Below are positions 34,198 through 47,011 of a stretch of DNA of 64,000 nucleotides, piece by piece. A program made the translations under genes and the position numbers. Positions within the stretch are counted from its first letter, which is position 1. Every line of letters starts with the position of its first letter. The notes under the pieces are model-generated. The model had not been told where the DNA came from, ran no database searches, and saw only the letters and a list, made by a program, of their open reading frames with translations. Source of the DNA: Pyrus communis (taxonomy: Eukaryota; Streptophyta; Magnoliopsida; Rosales; Rosaceae); assembly GCF_963583255.1 (NCBI RefSeq), contig NC_084807.1, forward strand, positions 2,501-66,500, given 5' to 3'.

Positions 34198-36201
34198 ATG
34201 GGAAATTGCCTTTCCCTATCACCTTCAGCAACGAGTGTTTTCAAGAAAACCAAAGCTTTGCCTATCGAAACCACGTTCAAGCTTCCCTCTCCATTACCTA
34301 GCTGGCCTCCTGGTACGTACTTGTTCATCTTTCTAGCTATTTAGACAGTTCTGATATGTGTTGCAATGAGGATTTGCAATCGGGCCTCTCTTCAAATGTA
34401 TTTGCAGTATAAACTTAATAACCAGTTAAAGCTTGAACCATATATATTATATCTCTATACACACACACACACACACACGCCTACGCATTATATATACCTC
34501 AAGACTTTGTTGTTGTAATTTCTGAGTTTTATATAATATACTTTCCAGTTGTAATGCCAATTAATCTATATTTACCGGTGTACATGAACATGATATATGG
34601 ATCATATTTTATTAGGTGATGGGTTCGCAAGTGGAATGATCGATCTGGGAGGATTACTAGTGTGTCAGATATCGTCTTTTAACAAAGTTTGGGCTACTCA
34701 TGAGGGGGGACCAGGCAACCTTGGGGCAAGCTTCTTCGAACCTTCACCCCTACCCCACGGATTCTACATGCTTGGCTGCTACAGCCAACCCAACAACATA
34801 CCCCTTTACGGATGGGCCCTTGCTGCTAAACCAACAAAAGACAACGACGATGACCCTTCTTCGCCCTTGCTGCGGCAACCAGTTGATTTCACTCTCATTT
34901 GGAGCAGCGAGTTCTTGAACATCAAGAAAGATGGCAATGGCTATGTCTGGTTACCCACAGCCTCAGATGGTTATAAAGCCATAGGCCTAGTTGTCACAAG
35001 CTCTCCGGAGAAGCCATCCCTCGATAAAATCAGGTGCGTTCGTTCCAGCCTCACTGACGAGTGCGAGGCCGACTCGTGGATCTGGGGACCAGGTACCGCC
35101 AGCGATGCCAATGGATTCAATGTCTTTAGCGTCAGACCCAGCAACAGGGGGACCCAAGCCATGGGTGTCTCCGCTGGCACTTTTATAGCTGCTCAACAAA
35201 ATGGTGGGTTGTCAACTGTGGCTTGTTTGAAAAACGCCGCCATATCTAATCCCCAAGTATCTATGCCTAACCTAACTCAAATTGAGGCATTACTTGAAGC
35301 TTACTCTCCATTTATATACTTCCATCCAGATGAAGTATACCTCCCTTCTTCGGTGGGTTGGTTTTTCACCAATGGGGCCCTTCTGTACAAGAAAGACGAT
35401 GATTTAAAACCCATTGCGATCGAAGCAACTGGCTCCAACCTTCCCCAAGGTGGCTCAAATGACGGCTCCTATTGGTTGGACCTACCCGTCGACAAAAGCG
35501 CCAATGAAAGAGTGAAAAAAGGAGATCTACCCAGCTCTCAGGTTTATGCACATATAAAGCCCATGCTGGGCTCAACATTTACTGACATCGCTATATGGGT
35601 GTTCTACCCTTTCAATGGCCCCGCCAGGGCCAAAGTTGAGTTTCTGAATATCTCCCTGGGGAAAATTGGTGAACATGTTGGCGACTGGGAGCACGTGACC
35701 CTACGAGTCAGCAATTTTACTGGGGAACTCTGGAAGGTCTACTTCTCGCAGCACAGCGGGGGCATATGGGTGGACGCTTCTGAGCTTGAGTTTCAGAATG
35801 GTGGAGGGAACAAAGCCGTGACCTATGCATCTTTGCACGGCCATGCTTTTTATGCCAAGCCAGGACTTGTATTGCAAGGCACTGGAGAAATAGGAATTAG
35901 GAATGATGCTGCCAAGAGTAAGATGGTATTGGACACTGGACGAAGGCAGCCTATAATCATTGCAGCTGACTATTTGGGCTCCGCTATATCCGAGCCGCCA
36001 TGGCTCAACTACTGTCGGGAATGGGGTCCAAAACTTAGTTATGACATTACTGACGAGCTAAAAAAGGTGGAGAAACTTTTGCCCGGAAAGCTCAAATCTG
36101 CATTTGAGAAATTCGTAAAGAGTCTACCAAATGAAGTGTTAGGGGAAGAAGGGCCTACTGGTCCCAAGATGAAGAACAACTGGACTGGCGATGAAAAATG
36201 A
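34198..36201 (+). CDS. VPS62-like (DUF946) protein
   Basis: Two exons: 34198-34312 and 34616-36201 (TGA). They join CCTG|GTGAT in phase, giving 566 residues; the intron is GT-AG. Exon 1 begins MGNCLSLSPSATSVF, a Gly-2/Cys-4 start that fits N-myristoylation and palmitoylation, so membrane attachment is likely. The body has the plant DUF946/Vps62 family blocks: FNKVWATHEGGPGNLGASFF, YSPFIYFHPDEVYLPSSVGW, FTDIAIWVFYPFNGPARAKV, GEHVGDWEHVTLRVSNFTGE (~residue 390), VYFSQHSGG and YASLHGHAFYAKPGL. The family is named for a yeast vacuolar sorting protein, but its plant role is not settled. The frame runs without interruption. A 50-bp direct repeat follows the stop. Confidence 0.92.
34461..34478. repeat. 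(AC)n microsatellite in the VPS62-like intron
   Basis: Short ACACAC run in intron 1. Confidence 0.85.
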
Positions 36202-36302
36202 GACTTCAGTTAATTATATATGTTGTATGTATAATTTAAGGGGATTCGTTCTACATGATCAAATGAATTCGTTTGTTGCCTTTCACCAATTAGTCTACTA
36301 CT

Positions 36303-36395
36303 AGTTGCAGGAGGAAGGGAGAAAAATCTTAATTAAAACTTTGCGCAGTTGTAGGAGGAAGGGAGAAATCTTAATTAAAACTTGGTGTAGTGGAG
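36303..36395. repeat. Tandem direct repeat downstream of the VPS62-like gene
   Basis: Two near-identical ~47-bp units beginning GTTGCAGGAGGAAGGGAGA and GTTGTAGGAGGAAGGGAGA, each ending CTTAATTAAAACTT, probably in the 3'UTR. Confidence 0.8.
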
Positions 36396-36918
36396 AAGGG
36401 AGACGCTTTTAATGTGAAAACATTTTTATTTCTTCACATATTATAAAAACTATATAACAGTGCATGGCTTTTATAGCCAATACAATACATCATAATTTAT
36501 TTAGCTAATTAAGAACAACTTTGTAACTGAAACATGTAGAGAAATAACTGACTCTATAGTAATCTCAATCATCACACCTCTAGGACTTCTATCTTTTATT
36601 AATCCATATTCGTGACTCTTAACTCAATAGCTGAAATTTGGTTTAGTTCTCCAACACTGGTAAGGCCTCTTTGTCCATTACATGTGCGTTTGTTTGTTAC
36701 ACAGTGGGACTATGTTTAATGGGATTGAAGGGGACTTGCGTTTACTAACTCTCTCACTAAAGGGCCATAGCATGGACTGCAAAGACCCTCGTTGCGTTCT
36801 TCTTCGCGTCGCGTCCTTCCCTGCTTTCTTTTTCGCGTCGCGTCCTACACTCACCAAACTCTGGCAAGATCACACCACCGGTCCAAACCACCACAGATCT
36901 CTCTCTCTCTCTCCCCCT

Positions 36919-36953
<35 letters not shown>

Positions 36954-36968
36954 ACTTGTTCTGTTCTT
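36396..36968. other. Intergenic, with CT/T simple tract
   Basis: No gene supported. A CT-rich run leads into about 29 T (~36900-36948), so the frame at 36682-37017 reads partly through simple sequence. Confidence 0.5.
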
Positions 36969-37769
36969 TGAAGTCTCATTTGATGGAATATGTGAATTCG
37001 TTTCGTTTCGTTTGTGAAGGGAGGCTGGATTTGTGGGTTTTCTGGGATGCCAATTGGTTCTAATCAAATTGAACGATTTCTGATTTCTCTGGAATTTGGG
37101 TTAAGCATTTGTTATTCGAAGTTCTGCAATTTCCAAGGTGCAAAGGAGCACCAGCAATTTGCGAAGAAGATGCCCTTTTTTTCCATTTGTTAGTCCAGCT
37201 TCTTAGTCCAACATTGCACCAAAAGTTTCATTAAGTTAGTCCAATTTAGTCTAGTCTAAACTAGTCCAGCTTAATCCCTAAAACTAGTCCAATCCGGAAT
37301 AGTCCGGTGCAATAAACACACCCTACAAGTAAATGGGAAGTATGTAACCTAGTACGACACAAACCATAATATTGAACCTATAAATTGGGACATGCATAAC
37401 TAATTATGTAACCTAAAAACCAAACCAAACTGTAGAGATATCCATTTCGGTTCTAGTATGAGCGGTAAACTGGACTTGTTGATGCATAAAATCGGATGGA
37501 CTTTTGGAACAACGTAAAACCTTAAGTTTGTGACTTTCGCAAGGTTGCTCCGTTCACCTAGTGAGGATAATATATAAAGAGATAGAGATATGGAAGCAAA
37601 TACAAAATGTACGTGGTTCACCCTAAGTTGGGCTAAGTACACGGGGTAGAGGAATTCTTATTAATAGTGAAGAGTTTACACAATGCATAGGTTCAAGCAT
37701 TATCATCATTAGCGAGTTCTAATGACGAGTTTAAATACAATAATGACATTAGGGATTAATTGTAGGAGA

Positions 37770-37805
<36 letters not shown>

Positions 37806-39600
37806 GTTGAGGAGAGTCGCTCACTTTTGTTTGCGGTCGATGTGAGACTCTAAGAGTTTTATTCTAATGTTGACACGTGTCGTGTTGTGATTGGTCTCTT
37901 GATTGGAGATGAATTCTTATGCTTCAGCAGGGGTGCCCCATCATGAATCCTTCAGTGGGTCCTTGAAGATATGAAGTTAACCGGTGCTCGGTAGTTTTGA
38001 GATTGATGAAGTATGGTACAAATAAGACCAAAATCGAATGGGATGTTGGGCGGCATCAACTACAGGTATTAGGAGTGGAAGAATTGCTCTACCACATAGG
38101 CCATGGCTTTTAGTGGTTATAAAAAGACACCTACTGTTTTTCTAGACGTTGTAGCCTTGTTCGGAACTCCTACGGGGTCTCACAACGACATCACCGTCCT
38201 CGAGCATCTTCAATGGTGGCTTTATATATACTCTACGAGGCTACTATATATATATATACACATATATAGGCCCTTTATGCAAAGGGATCCCCATTTTTTG
38301 AAAAAAAAATTGGGGATTATGAGGCCCACTCCACATCGAATTTCAACGATTTGAACCGTCTATTTTGTAAGTCACGATTCATAGATCATCCTTGCAAAAA
38401 TTCAATTCAATCTGAAACCACTTACATATAAAGAACAAATTTCAATTCAATTCAATTTGAAAAATAGACGGTTCGGATCGTTAAAGTTTGATGTGGTGTG
38501 GACCCCTCAACTAATCCTTATTTTTATAAAAAAAAAAAAAAATTGGGGATCCCTTCCCTTAAACATAAAATGATATGAGATGTTCTACTAAAATGGCTTA
38601 CTTTTATCAATTTCAAAATAAAAACACACTACATATTGAAATGACATTGGTAGCTTAGAGAGCTAAACCGAAAACATAAACAAACAACATGCCTAAATTG
38701 CAAGGGTATTACAATTTAGTTAGTTAAATGCTACAAACACAAAACTTAGCCTCTTGTGCATGTTCATACTACATGTGTTATCAAATTATTACGAAGGGCA
38801 AAATGGGCATTTGAATCATCCACTACACTTCGGTTACGTAGATATTGATGCAGTGTTACAAGATCTTGATATGCATCACTCGTGTTGGGTTTTTGCGCAT
38901 ATTATTGGGATTAATTCAATTCAAATAATCACACGCAACAAAAACTAACATGCAATATGTTATCCCATTTATATATTTGGTTCGTTGTAATTGATAAATC
39001 AACAAACAAAGAAAGAGAAGAGATTAACTTACTTGAATCTCTAGCCACGTGCATGCCGCGTGATTGGATCACCCACTATTCAATATTCCTTTTCATGGTT
39101 GCAATCTTCCTCTGCATGGTTGATCACGCGAAGCTCTGCAAGCGTTGAGCTTCTAAAAGTATCCACACTAATACAATAGCAACCAATGATGGAGTGATCG
39201 ATTTAAATGTGCTAGCAAATCTCTCACTTGGATCAGCGTAAAATGGACGGCACTAAGGTGTTTTGGCTTAGGATTTTTGTCTTTTTAATCTGAGAGACAT
39301 AACTGAACAACTTTTGCATTGTGTGTATTGAGAAAAACACATAGTATATAGATACTCTTTGCCACACCCCTTTACACAATTTACCTAAATAAATGACGAC
39401 ATGAAAATAAAACCAAGAATAAACTAAGAACATACAAAGAAAAAACGACGTTATACAGCATGTTGAATCATCAAATAAAAAAATAAAAGAAAAATTAATG
39501 AAAATGACTTCAAAACTTTAAATTTTAACAAAAAAATTATATAATAATTTTATTTAATGATAAGGACAAAAGAAAGAATAAAAAAAAAAAAAAAAAAAAA
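36969..39600. repeat. Segmental duplication, copy A (~2.6 kb)
   Basis: Matches 58928-63770 in the same orientation: GGCTGGATTTGTGGG at 37021, AAACCAAACCAAACTGT at 37418, CATTATCATCATTAGCG at 37698, CAAATTATTACGAAGGGC at 38780 and GCGTGATTGGATCACCCA at 39058. No convincing gene. The short frames at 38754-38948 and 38957-39148 have relatives in copy B but evolve neutrally. Confidence 0.88.
38279..38561. mobile_element. GGGATCC-end MITE, copy 2
   Basis: Left AAAGGGATCCCCATTTTTTG, right TTGGGGATCCCTTCCCTT, with inverted arms AACCGTCTATTTTGTAAG and AAAATAGACGGTTCGGATCG. It lies inside copy A, and the same element is at the same place in copy B, so it predates the duplication. Confidence 0.8.
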
Positions 39601-39935
39601 AGAGCCAATGCACGCCATTACACCTATAGCCCTTTGGCCCCCTCGTTTGGAGATGATTTTTTGTCACATGGCTATATTTGGCCTATGACCCTTTAGCCCT
39701 TTGGTTGGAGATGGTAAGAAATATGGTTTGACACTGTTCATTAAAATATTAATTTCTTTGAGGGTTGTAGGGCTAAAACGAGCCTCTGGAGATGGCATTA
39801 ATGAATAGTGTCATACCATATTTCATACCATCGCCAATCGAAAGGGCCAAATGGCCATAGGCCAAACGTAGCACTGTGACAAAAAACCACCTTCAACTGA
39901 GGGGGCCAAAGGGTCATGGGTCAAACATAATTTAT
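39600..39935. repeat. Inverted repeat with GGCCAAAGGG-type arms
   Basis: Left arm CCTTTGGCCCCCTCGTTTGG and AGATGATTTTTTGTCACATG; right arm GTGACAAAAAACCACCTTC and GAGGGGGCCAAAGGG. A foldback or MITE of the GGCCATCTCC-type family. Target duplication not found. Confidence 0.65.
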
Positions 39936-40690
39936 TATTTTAATTAAATTAATATAATTAATTAAATTAAACTACCATATTAAAATAAGATTTTCGAACA
40001 TATTGGAAAATTATTGAAAGAGGTGGTCATTTGAAAATTATTGAAAAAAATTAAAGTTCACGGTTGCGGTTATGGGTAACCGTTTAGATGAATAAACGGT
40101 TATGAGTATAACCGTTTATCTATGAAATTTAAATGGACGGTTATAGGTATTACTCATGGTTATAACTAGTATCCATCGGTTATGGGTAATATCCGCGGTT
40201 ATAACGGGTATCCATTTACTTATTTAATTTAATATATGTAAAATTAAAAAAAATAAAAACCCTATTATTTCAATTAAAGACTGTTATTACCCATTTCCCT
40301 ATTTTAATTTACTTTGTAATCATATGATTTATAATTAAAGACTTGTTTGGATGTAGCAGAAAAATATCGTTCATAAACTATTATTTCAATCATTGGAACT
40401 GTATGAGGATTTAAATGATTAAAATAGGGAAATGTATGCTAAAATGTACCTATAGTAATGTTTAATTGTCAGAAAATGAAAATTAAGACAACTTTTTTTT
40501 TGGTAATTTTCAAGTTGTTAAAAAAAAATGTAAATGAGTGAAAAAGAGGTAAATGGGTAAAAAAAAAAAAAAAAAGGTAAACAGGTTCAAAAACAGGTAA
40601 ATGGTTATACTTGTGCCTGCATAACCATTTACCAGTAATTGAATAAACGGTATACCCATCACTGTTCATCCTTAGTTGTCAAACAAATCG
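39936..40690. other. AT-rich spacer with short repeats
   Basis: Contains repeated GGTTATGGGTA and AACCGTTTA motifs (~40060-40220). No gene. Confidence 0.4.
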
Positions 40691-40754
40691 CTGGTGGAAG
40701 ATTTTAGCCAATCGTCATCTCCGGAGGAACTGGTGCTACAGAAGAGAGAGAGAG

Positions 40755-40824
40755 ATGGGTGGAGCCCAGGCGATGAAGAGGATACCTCGCATCAAGTTTC
40801 CTCAGAGACACCCCAAATCTTCTG
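40755..40824 (+). pseudogene. Lone first exon resembling KGD4/MRPS36
   Basis: Encodes MGGAQAMKRIPRIKFPQRHP then KSSG, followed by a donor-like GTCCGTCTC at 40825. This matches the N-terminus of the plant mitochondrial KGD4/MRPS36 family, the small 2-oxoglutarate dehydrogenase recruiter subunit. No later exon carrying the family C-terminus was found before ATG4, and an AGAGAGAG 5'UTR-like tract precedes the ATG. It is either an orphan fragment or a transcribed leader joined to ATG4. The family call rests on memory of a short N-terminus. Confidence 0.45.
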
Positions 40825-40879
40825 GTCCGTCTCTCTTTTCCTTTTCTCAAACCATTGTTTCGATTTTCATCTTTAATAA

Positions 40880-41340
40880 ATTTAATTATTTATGCATGTT
40901 CCTATTTTTTTGAATTTAAGCTGTATTTATGCTCCAATTTAATGGGTTTCTCTTGAATGTCCCTAATTTTTGTTCTTTTCTTGTAAATTTAGAAATCTAT
41001 CCTTCTCTGTATTTAAATTGAAGCATAGATTAGAATTGTGATGTCATAAAAAACCGCCTAATTTTGTAAACTACAGTGTGATTTCAATTGGATGGTTTGT
41101 TAAGATTGGCTGGCTCGATTTTTCGATTGAATTTTCCACTTGTTTGAGCTTGAGTTCATGAAACAGTTCAGATTGGCTGCATCGGGCTGGGTGGCTGGCT
41201 GGAGATGGCCAGCACGCTGGCCTGATTTGGTGGTTTTGGCCCGGTGGGACCTACAAGCCCTTTGGCCTAGCCCTTGGTTGGAGACAGTTTTTGTGTCATT
41301 TCGAGCTAATTTCGAGCTAATGTATGCATGCAAGTACGTA
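40880..41340 (+). repeat. Inverted partner of 32150-32740
   Basis: Reverse complement of the 32150-32740 segment (CATCGGGCTGGGTGGCTGGC, TGGGAGACAGTTTTTGTGTC-type). It contains the empty site of the 89-bp MITE at 41062-41070. The GGCCAAACC-like edges suggest it is itself a foldback copy. Confidence 0.75.
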
Positions 41341-41751
41341 TGTTTTTAATCTTACCTATTGATTTGAGGTTGAGAAATTGATTGATTGGTCGGCAATTCC
41401 ATCCTTTGTTGTTTCCTTAATCTCGATTGATCAATTACTGGTTTGCATGATTAATTGCAAATTAATTATACTTGCTTGCTTCCTCTGTGTCTTTTTCCTA
41501 GGCTATATTGATGGATTCTTTGACATTCTCGCCTACAATTGAATACTTCAATTTGAGGATTGAAAAATTCCGCCTTAGTTCTTGAATAATATTATTACAC
41601 ATAACTTGCCGTATACATGCTTCTTTATTTATTCATTTTGGTTTTCTTTGGAACTTGCTGCTTCTTTTACCGCTGGACTGAGATGGATGCTTAAAACTCA
41701 GGTTGCTTGTGCGAGCAAGTTTAGCATTATATGATGCTTCATGACTAGCTG

Positions 41752-44700
41752 ATGAAGGGTTTTTGTGAGACGGCTGTTGCGTCGAAATGTTCTTCTAAAA
41801 GTTCAACAGATTCAACAGATAGAGGTTCATCGTCTGCTTGTTCAGATTCAGGATCTAGGGACAGTAAGCACGATAAGGCATCCCTGTGGTCAAACTTCTT
41901 TGCGTCTGCTTTCTCAATCTTCGAAACACATAGTGAGTCATCAATTACTGAAAAGAAGGAAGGTCACTCTAGAAAGAATGGATGGACAGCAGCTGTGAGG
42001 AAAGCTGTGACTATTGGATCTATGAGGAGAATTCACGAGCGTGTACTTGGATCCAGAAGGACTGGAATTTCTTCTGCTAGTGACATATGGCTTCTTGGTG
42101 TGTGCTATAAGGTCTCACAAGATGATTCCTCTGGAGATGCACCTATTGATAATGGATTAGGAGCATTTGAACAGGATTTCTCATCAAGAATTTTGATGAC
42201 ATATCGTAAAGGTTTGGCTTGCAAACACCATTTTTAACTTTAGCACTTATGACTTTGTGGATAAAAATCAACTTGTACATATTTATTTCTAGGATTTGAG
42301 GCTATTGGAGATTCAAAGTACACTAGTGATGTAAATTGGGGTTGCATGCTTCGGAGTAGTCAGATGCTTGTAGCCCAGGTATGGTACAGTGTTTTATCCA
42401 TTTTGGGTTCTTGCATTCTTATGTGGTTAATAACTGGTACATGTGTGAATGTTATTGTTAAGGTTTCTTGATCATGGCTTCGGTCCTTGCAATTAGATAA
42501 CTTTTTGGTGTCTTCATAGATGCTTTACTTATAGGGGGATTGTGCTTGCTGATTTTTTGTGTGCCTTTATTTTTTATTTTGTGGACATCTTGTCCACTTT
42601 TTTTGTAATTTTGTTGTCATATGCAATAATATTTTGTTTCTTCTTCTTCTTAAAAAAAAAAAAAAAAAAAGTAGTGAATGACTAGAGTATATTTTTACAG
42701 GCGATGCTTTTCCATAGATTGGGAAGATCTTGGAGAAGGCCCTTGCACAAGGTAAAGTTGGGTGAGGTAGGATTGTTTTTTCTGTGATATAGTTTTGCCT
42801 TAAAATATTTGCAGTTCACATCTTACCCCTTTACATATATTTTCTTAAATCACATTCAGGAATCTGATTGGTCATACATGTTTTTTTATACCTCTGTTAT
42901 GCAGCCTTTAGATGAAGCATATATTGAGATCTTGTATCATTTTGGTGATTCCGAAACATCAACTTTCTCCATCCACAATCTTCTTCAGGCTGGAAAGGCT
43001 TATGAACTCGCTGCCGGATCATGGGTTGGCCCATATGCCATGTGCCGCACTTGGGAGACTCTAGTACGATGTAGGAGAGAAGTAACTGACCTTGATGATC
43101 AGCCACTTCCAATGGCTGTTTATATTGTTTCCGGGGACGAAGATGGGGAGCGAGGTGGAGCCCCAGTAGTCTGCATTGAAGATGCTTCTAGACACTGTTT
43201 GGAGTTCTCAAGAGGCCAAGTTGATTGGACGCCTATTCTTTTATTGGTTCCTTTGGTTCTTGGACTTGAAAAAGTCAACCCCAGGTGCTTCTTTTATTTA
43301 TAGTATACGGATGATTATGATTGATATATGCTGAGTTGCTGACGCGGGAGGTATTTGGTCATTTTATTTGTTGTCTAGCAATTTGAGTTAGTGTTATTTA
43401 GCTTTTGTTGTTTCCTTTTTCTTACGTTGTTAGATTAAGAATTTAGGAAGTCCTTTCCCAAAACTGTAAGCTTAAATGTCTCACCGAACCATAAAGTTAA
43501 CTTGGAGCCTAGATGACATAGGGAATTATAAAATTAGTGAAATTCATAACTCCAAACATCTAAATTTTAGACCATTTATGTTACTTAAATGGGATCATTA
43601 ATTGATTATCAGGTGCTGCTTTAGGATAGTTTAGAGTTGTATTACAAAGTAAGAGGTTTATGATGGATTTTATTTTTCATTCTTTTTCCTAAGGGTTGTA
43701 CCATTTTGTTGGTGGACCTTTGGTTCACTAATTTTTGTTTTGTGATTACAAGCTCTTTAATAAAATATTGTTTCTGATAAAATAAAATAAAAATTATAAT
43801 CAGGTACATTCCATCGTTGCGGGCGACATTCACCTTTCCCCAAAGTCTTGGCATCATGGGTGGAAAACCTGGTGCATCAACTTACATTATTGGTGTGCAG
43901 GATGAAAAAGCACTTTACCTTGATCCCCATGAAGTTCAGCCGGTATGGAATTTCTTTTTAAATACTTCTCATTCGGATATCTTTGTATGTTTTCAACCAA
44001 AATAAAAGCTAATAATCTGAAAATCTGCATTGTTCAACGAGCAAATTGTCCTTCAAATGGCAAAGAAGTTGTATGGCTTATGTGAAACAAATACTCTGAT
44101 GAATTTTGAATAAATCTCATACTAAAGACATATAGGTTAGGATGGATTAGTGTCTAGTCATAATTTGGGTGACATCCAGTTGTCTCCCATTCCAAATGCA
44201 CTCATGGTTGTCGTTTTCCTTGATTGTGGATTTTCTAGAACTAACTGTGGAGAGTAATGCTGCTAAACTCTATGGCAATTGCATCAGCTTGGAAAATCTG
44301 TATTATTGATTCAATTTGTGTAGGTGACTAGAGCTCCTCATGAGGTGTGGACTGTATGAATCCTTTGTTGTATTCCACTCAATCGAGGACTATCGCCTCA
44401 CTCAAGTTTGCAAATTCATGTCCGTCCGCCCACACAATACTTTTGGGCTTCCTCTTCTGCCAATATTCTCTATTTGAATAAAGTCACTCGTATACCAAGC
44501 ATTTTTATGTTGTTGTACATGTCTAAATCGAGCAAACCACCTTAGTGTGCTTGGTTGAAGATCATGTTCTCTATTATCTGGCATAATATCTGATGCAGTA
44601 GCAACACCTTGGTTAAGAAAGCCCAAGTCCAAACACAAGTCTGTTTTCCCAAATTGTTCTCTGTTCCTCAGTGTAATTCTGTTTCCTAAACTTTTTACTA

Positions 44701-47011
44701 GCTGAAGGCCAGCATCAACATGGCATATGTTGTCTTACAACAGATTGGTAAATAGAGCTTATTCATCCTCCGTTCTTTCAAATTTCTTTTTTTTCTTCAA
44801 GTACAGTAATATCAAAGCAAGACATTCATCTACGGTTGAGGGTTTGTCTAAAGGTTGTGTGGGCAATAAGAAGGCGCTCAATGAGTTGATTGGGAAACAG
44901 CTTAAACATATTGTTGCTTCGGTTAGGGAAGATGCGAATGGGCAAAATGCAAACGTGGATTCTCGTTCGTCAGTGTCTAGACAAGAACCTAGGGAATTTG
45001 CGGTAGAGAATGGTTTATGTGGGATGCAGATTAAATAGGAACCAAGATGAATTGCAGAATAATTCAAGCTTTGAAACTCTGCATGCATTCTGTCCGCATC
45101 TTAGAAAATTGAAAATAGTATAAAAATCAGCATCAATCAAGTTAATTTCAATTCTTCATTATGTTCCCAAAATAAAAATTTATAAAATTAGGATGTTTTA
45201 GTGACTGATCAGACTTCTCCAATTAGGGGTTTTGCCCAAATTCAATGTAAGACTCAAGTGCCTATCATGCATATAGGTTGTTTTAGTGACTGACGAGATT
45301 AGGGTGGTGTTCAAATTTGAATACGAGTCTTAAATCGGCATGAAACAAGTTAATTTCAATGTCAATATTATATTCCTAAAGTAGACTCGTATGGTTTAGG
45401 ATTTTGTTCAAATTCTAGTGTAGGTCTTTAAGTTCCAGGTGTGAAAGCTTTGGGAGACTGTCAGATTTTGGGCTACTACAGGCATCAGTAATGGCTGTCT
45501 ACATGATGTGTTCTTTCTTGGGGACTTTTCTGATTGGAAAGCTGCAATAGTCTAATTTCTACGAGTTGATCTTGTAGCTGTTATTTATCCTACGGGATTT
45601 ATAAGCCATTTCATGCCTCATATTATTGTTCTCTTAATTCAGATGCCATTTCTGTCTTATATGAGTTTTTATCTTCTAGTATTATTGGAATATTCCCTTC
45701 AAGTTATTCCTAATAAGAAACAACTCTACTATCCAAATTGTTCCTTTCTTTTTCTCTTGTTGTATGTTGAAGTTTCTGTCCAATAAACTCAGTCTATCTA
45801 GAGTTTGTTTCACCGGTATAGAGTCTAGCAAACAAGCTTTTGCTTGATTTGCCTCCTAACACCATGCCTATCTAGAATTCTCTTTTTACCCGTGAAAGTT
45901 CCTGTATTCCAGGTCTTCAAAAATATTCTACTTTCCTGGACTAGTCTCTTTACCTGCAAGATGTCTGTTAAATTCTATGTCTACACAACACAATTGGTGC
46001 CACTGTGGTGCTTCCGGGAACACCTTAGACAACCACTCCCTCTTTTTCACTACACTTGGATGTGATGCAGCGCATCACTAGTAGGAAATGTTCCACTCAT
46101 CTCATAGATCCAGTTCGTCTATAATCCAGTGTATGAAATTTCAAATTTACCCTTTTGACATTAAATGAGTTGAATAATAGACTGTAAAGTGATGGAAATA
46201 TAATAGGTAAAATGTACTTAACAGTTTCAAGTTCCCCCACTTTTCTCGCTCACTACTATCTGCAATGACTTCATCTAACACATGTTGGCCCCACATTTAT
46301 CTGGGATTTGGACTGGCTGTGGTATATGGTACCACATGAAGCATATGGAGTGATAATTATTAATTACATTGGAATGTTCTTGTTACAGGGGTTTTTATTT
46401 GTTCTTATTTAGGTTGGATACTTGTGATAATGTTTTGAATTATTACATTAGCTGTCCTATTGTTCATGGCAGACTGGTTTTTTGTCATTGGTTGTGCCAG
46501 GTAATCAATATCAGAAGGGATGATTTGGAGGCTGATACTTTATCCTACCACTGCAAGTAAGATTCTTTAAGACTACCTGTCTTCATTGAATTGGGTGTTT
46601 AATACTAACTACTGGTAATTTGCAGTGTTATACGGCACATTCCCCTTGAATTGATTGATCCATCCTTGGCGATTGGATTTTATTGTCGTGACAGAGGTTT
46701 GCTGGTCACTCTGCTGAATTCGTATTTTTGCAAACGTTGGTTTATGTACTTTTAGTTAAGTTGATGTACTTAGTATTGTTTCATGGCTGGCAGATGATCT
46801 TAATGATTTTTGTTTTCGAGCCTCCAAGCTGGCAGATGAATCAAATGGTGCTCCACTGTTTACTGTGACTCAGACACATAGTTTTCCCAGGCCGGTTAAC
46901 CACAGTGATGCGTTGGGTGATGGTGCAGTAGAAAACGATGATTCATTTTCTGTTCTGCCCATGAGCGATGCAGATGGAAGTGCACAAGAAGATGACTGGC
47001 AACTCCTATGA
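41752..47011 (+). CDS. ATG4: Autophagy cysteine protease ATG4
   Basis: Eight exons: 41752-42211, 42293-42378, 42701-42751, 42905-43284, 43804-43942, 46501-46556, 46626-46696 and 46794-47011. The junctions are GT-AG and in phase, giving 486 residues. ATG4 is the cytosolic peptidase that trims ATG8 to expose its C-terminal glycine and later removes it from phosphatidylethanolamine. The catalytic Cys171 lies in NWGCMLRSSQ. Asp366 and His368 lie in LYLDPHEVQP. WSNFFASAFS, NGWTAAVRKA, GSWVGPYAMCRTWE and GGKPGASTYIIGVQ are family blocks. The C-terminus ends DDWQLL, a W-x-x-L ATG8-interacting motif. The start MKGFCE is the first in-frame ATG and matches the Arabidopsis-type start MKALCD. The fifth intron (43943-46500) is 2.6 kb and holds LINE debris. 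Confidence 0.95.
44402..44540 (-). mobile_element. LINE C-terminal fragment in ATG4 intron 5
   Basis: The minus-strand frame reads LRWFARFRHVQQHKNAWYTS and RRGSPKVLCGRTDMNL, resembling the LRWFGHVxRR...GRGRPxxTWxExxxxDL tail of plant LINEs. Short and decayed. Confidence 0.55.

Noticed and set aside
34971..35578. Minus-strand ORFs in the VPS62-like gene
   Set aside because: They are antisense to the strong sense frame 34616-36201.
38754..39148. Short ORFs in copy A with relatives at 61219-61440 and 63200-63320 as candidate small genes
   Set aside because: Between the two copies I count ~12 amino-acid-changing against ~3 silent differences in the 38754 frame, as expected without selection; no homology recognised.
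44727..45038. 103-codon ORF in ATG4 intron 5
   Set aside because: It includes a T-run-driven start and no recognised domain; probably retroelement debris in the intron.
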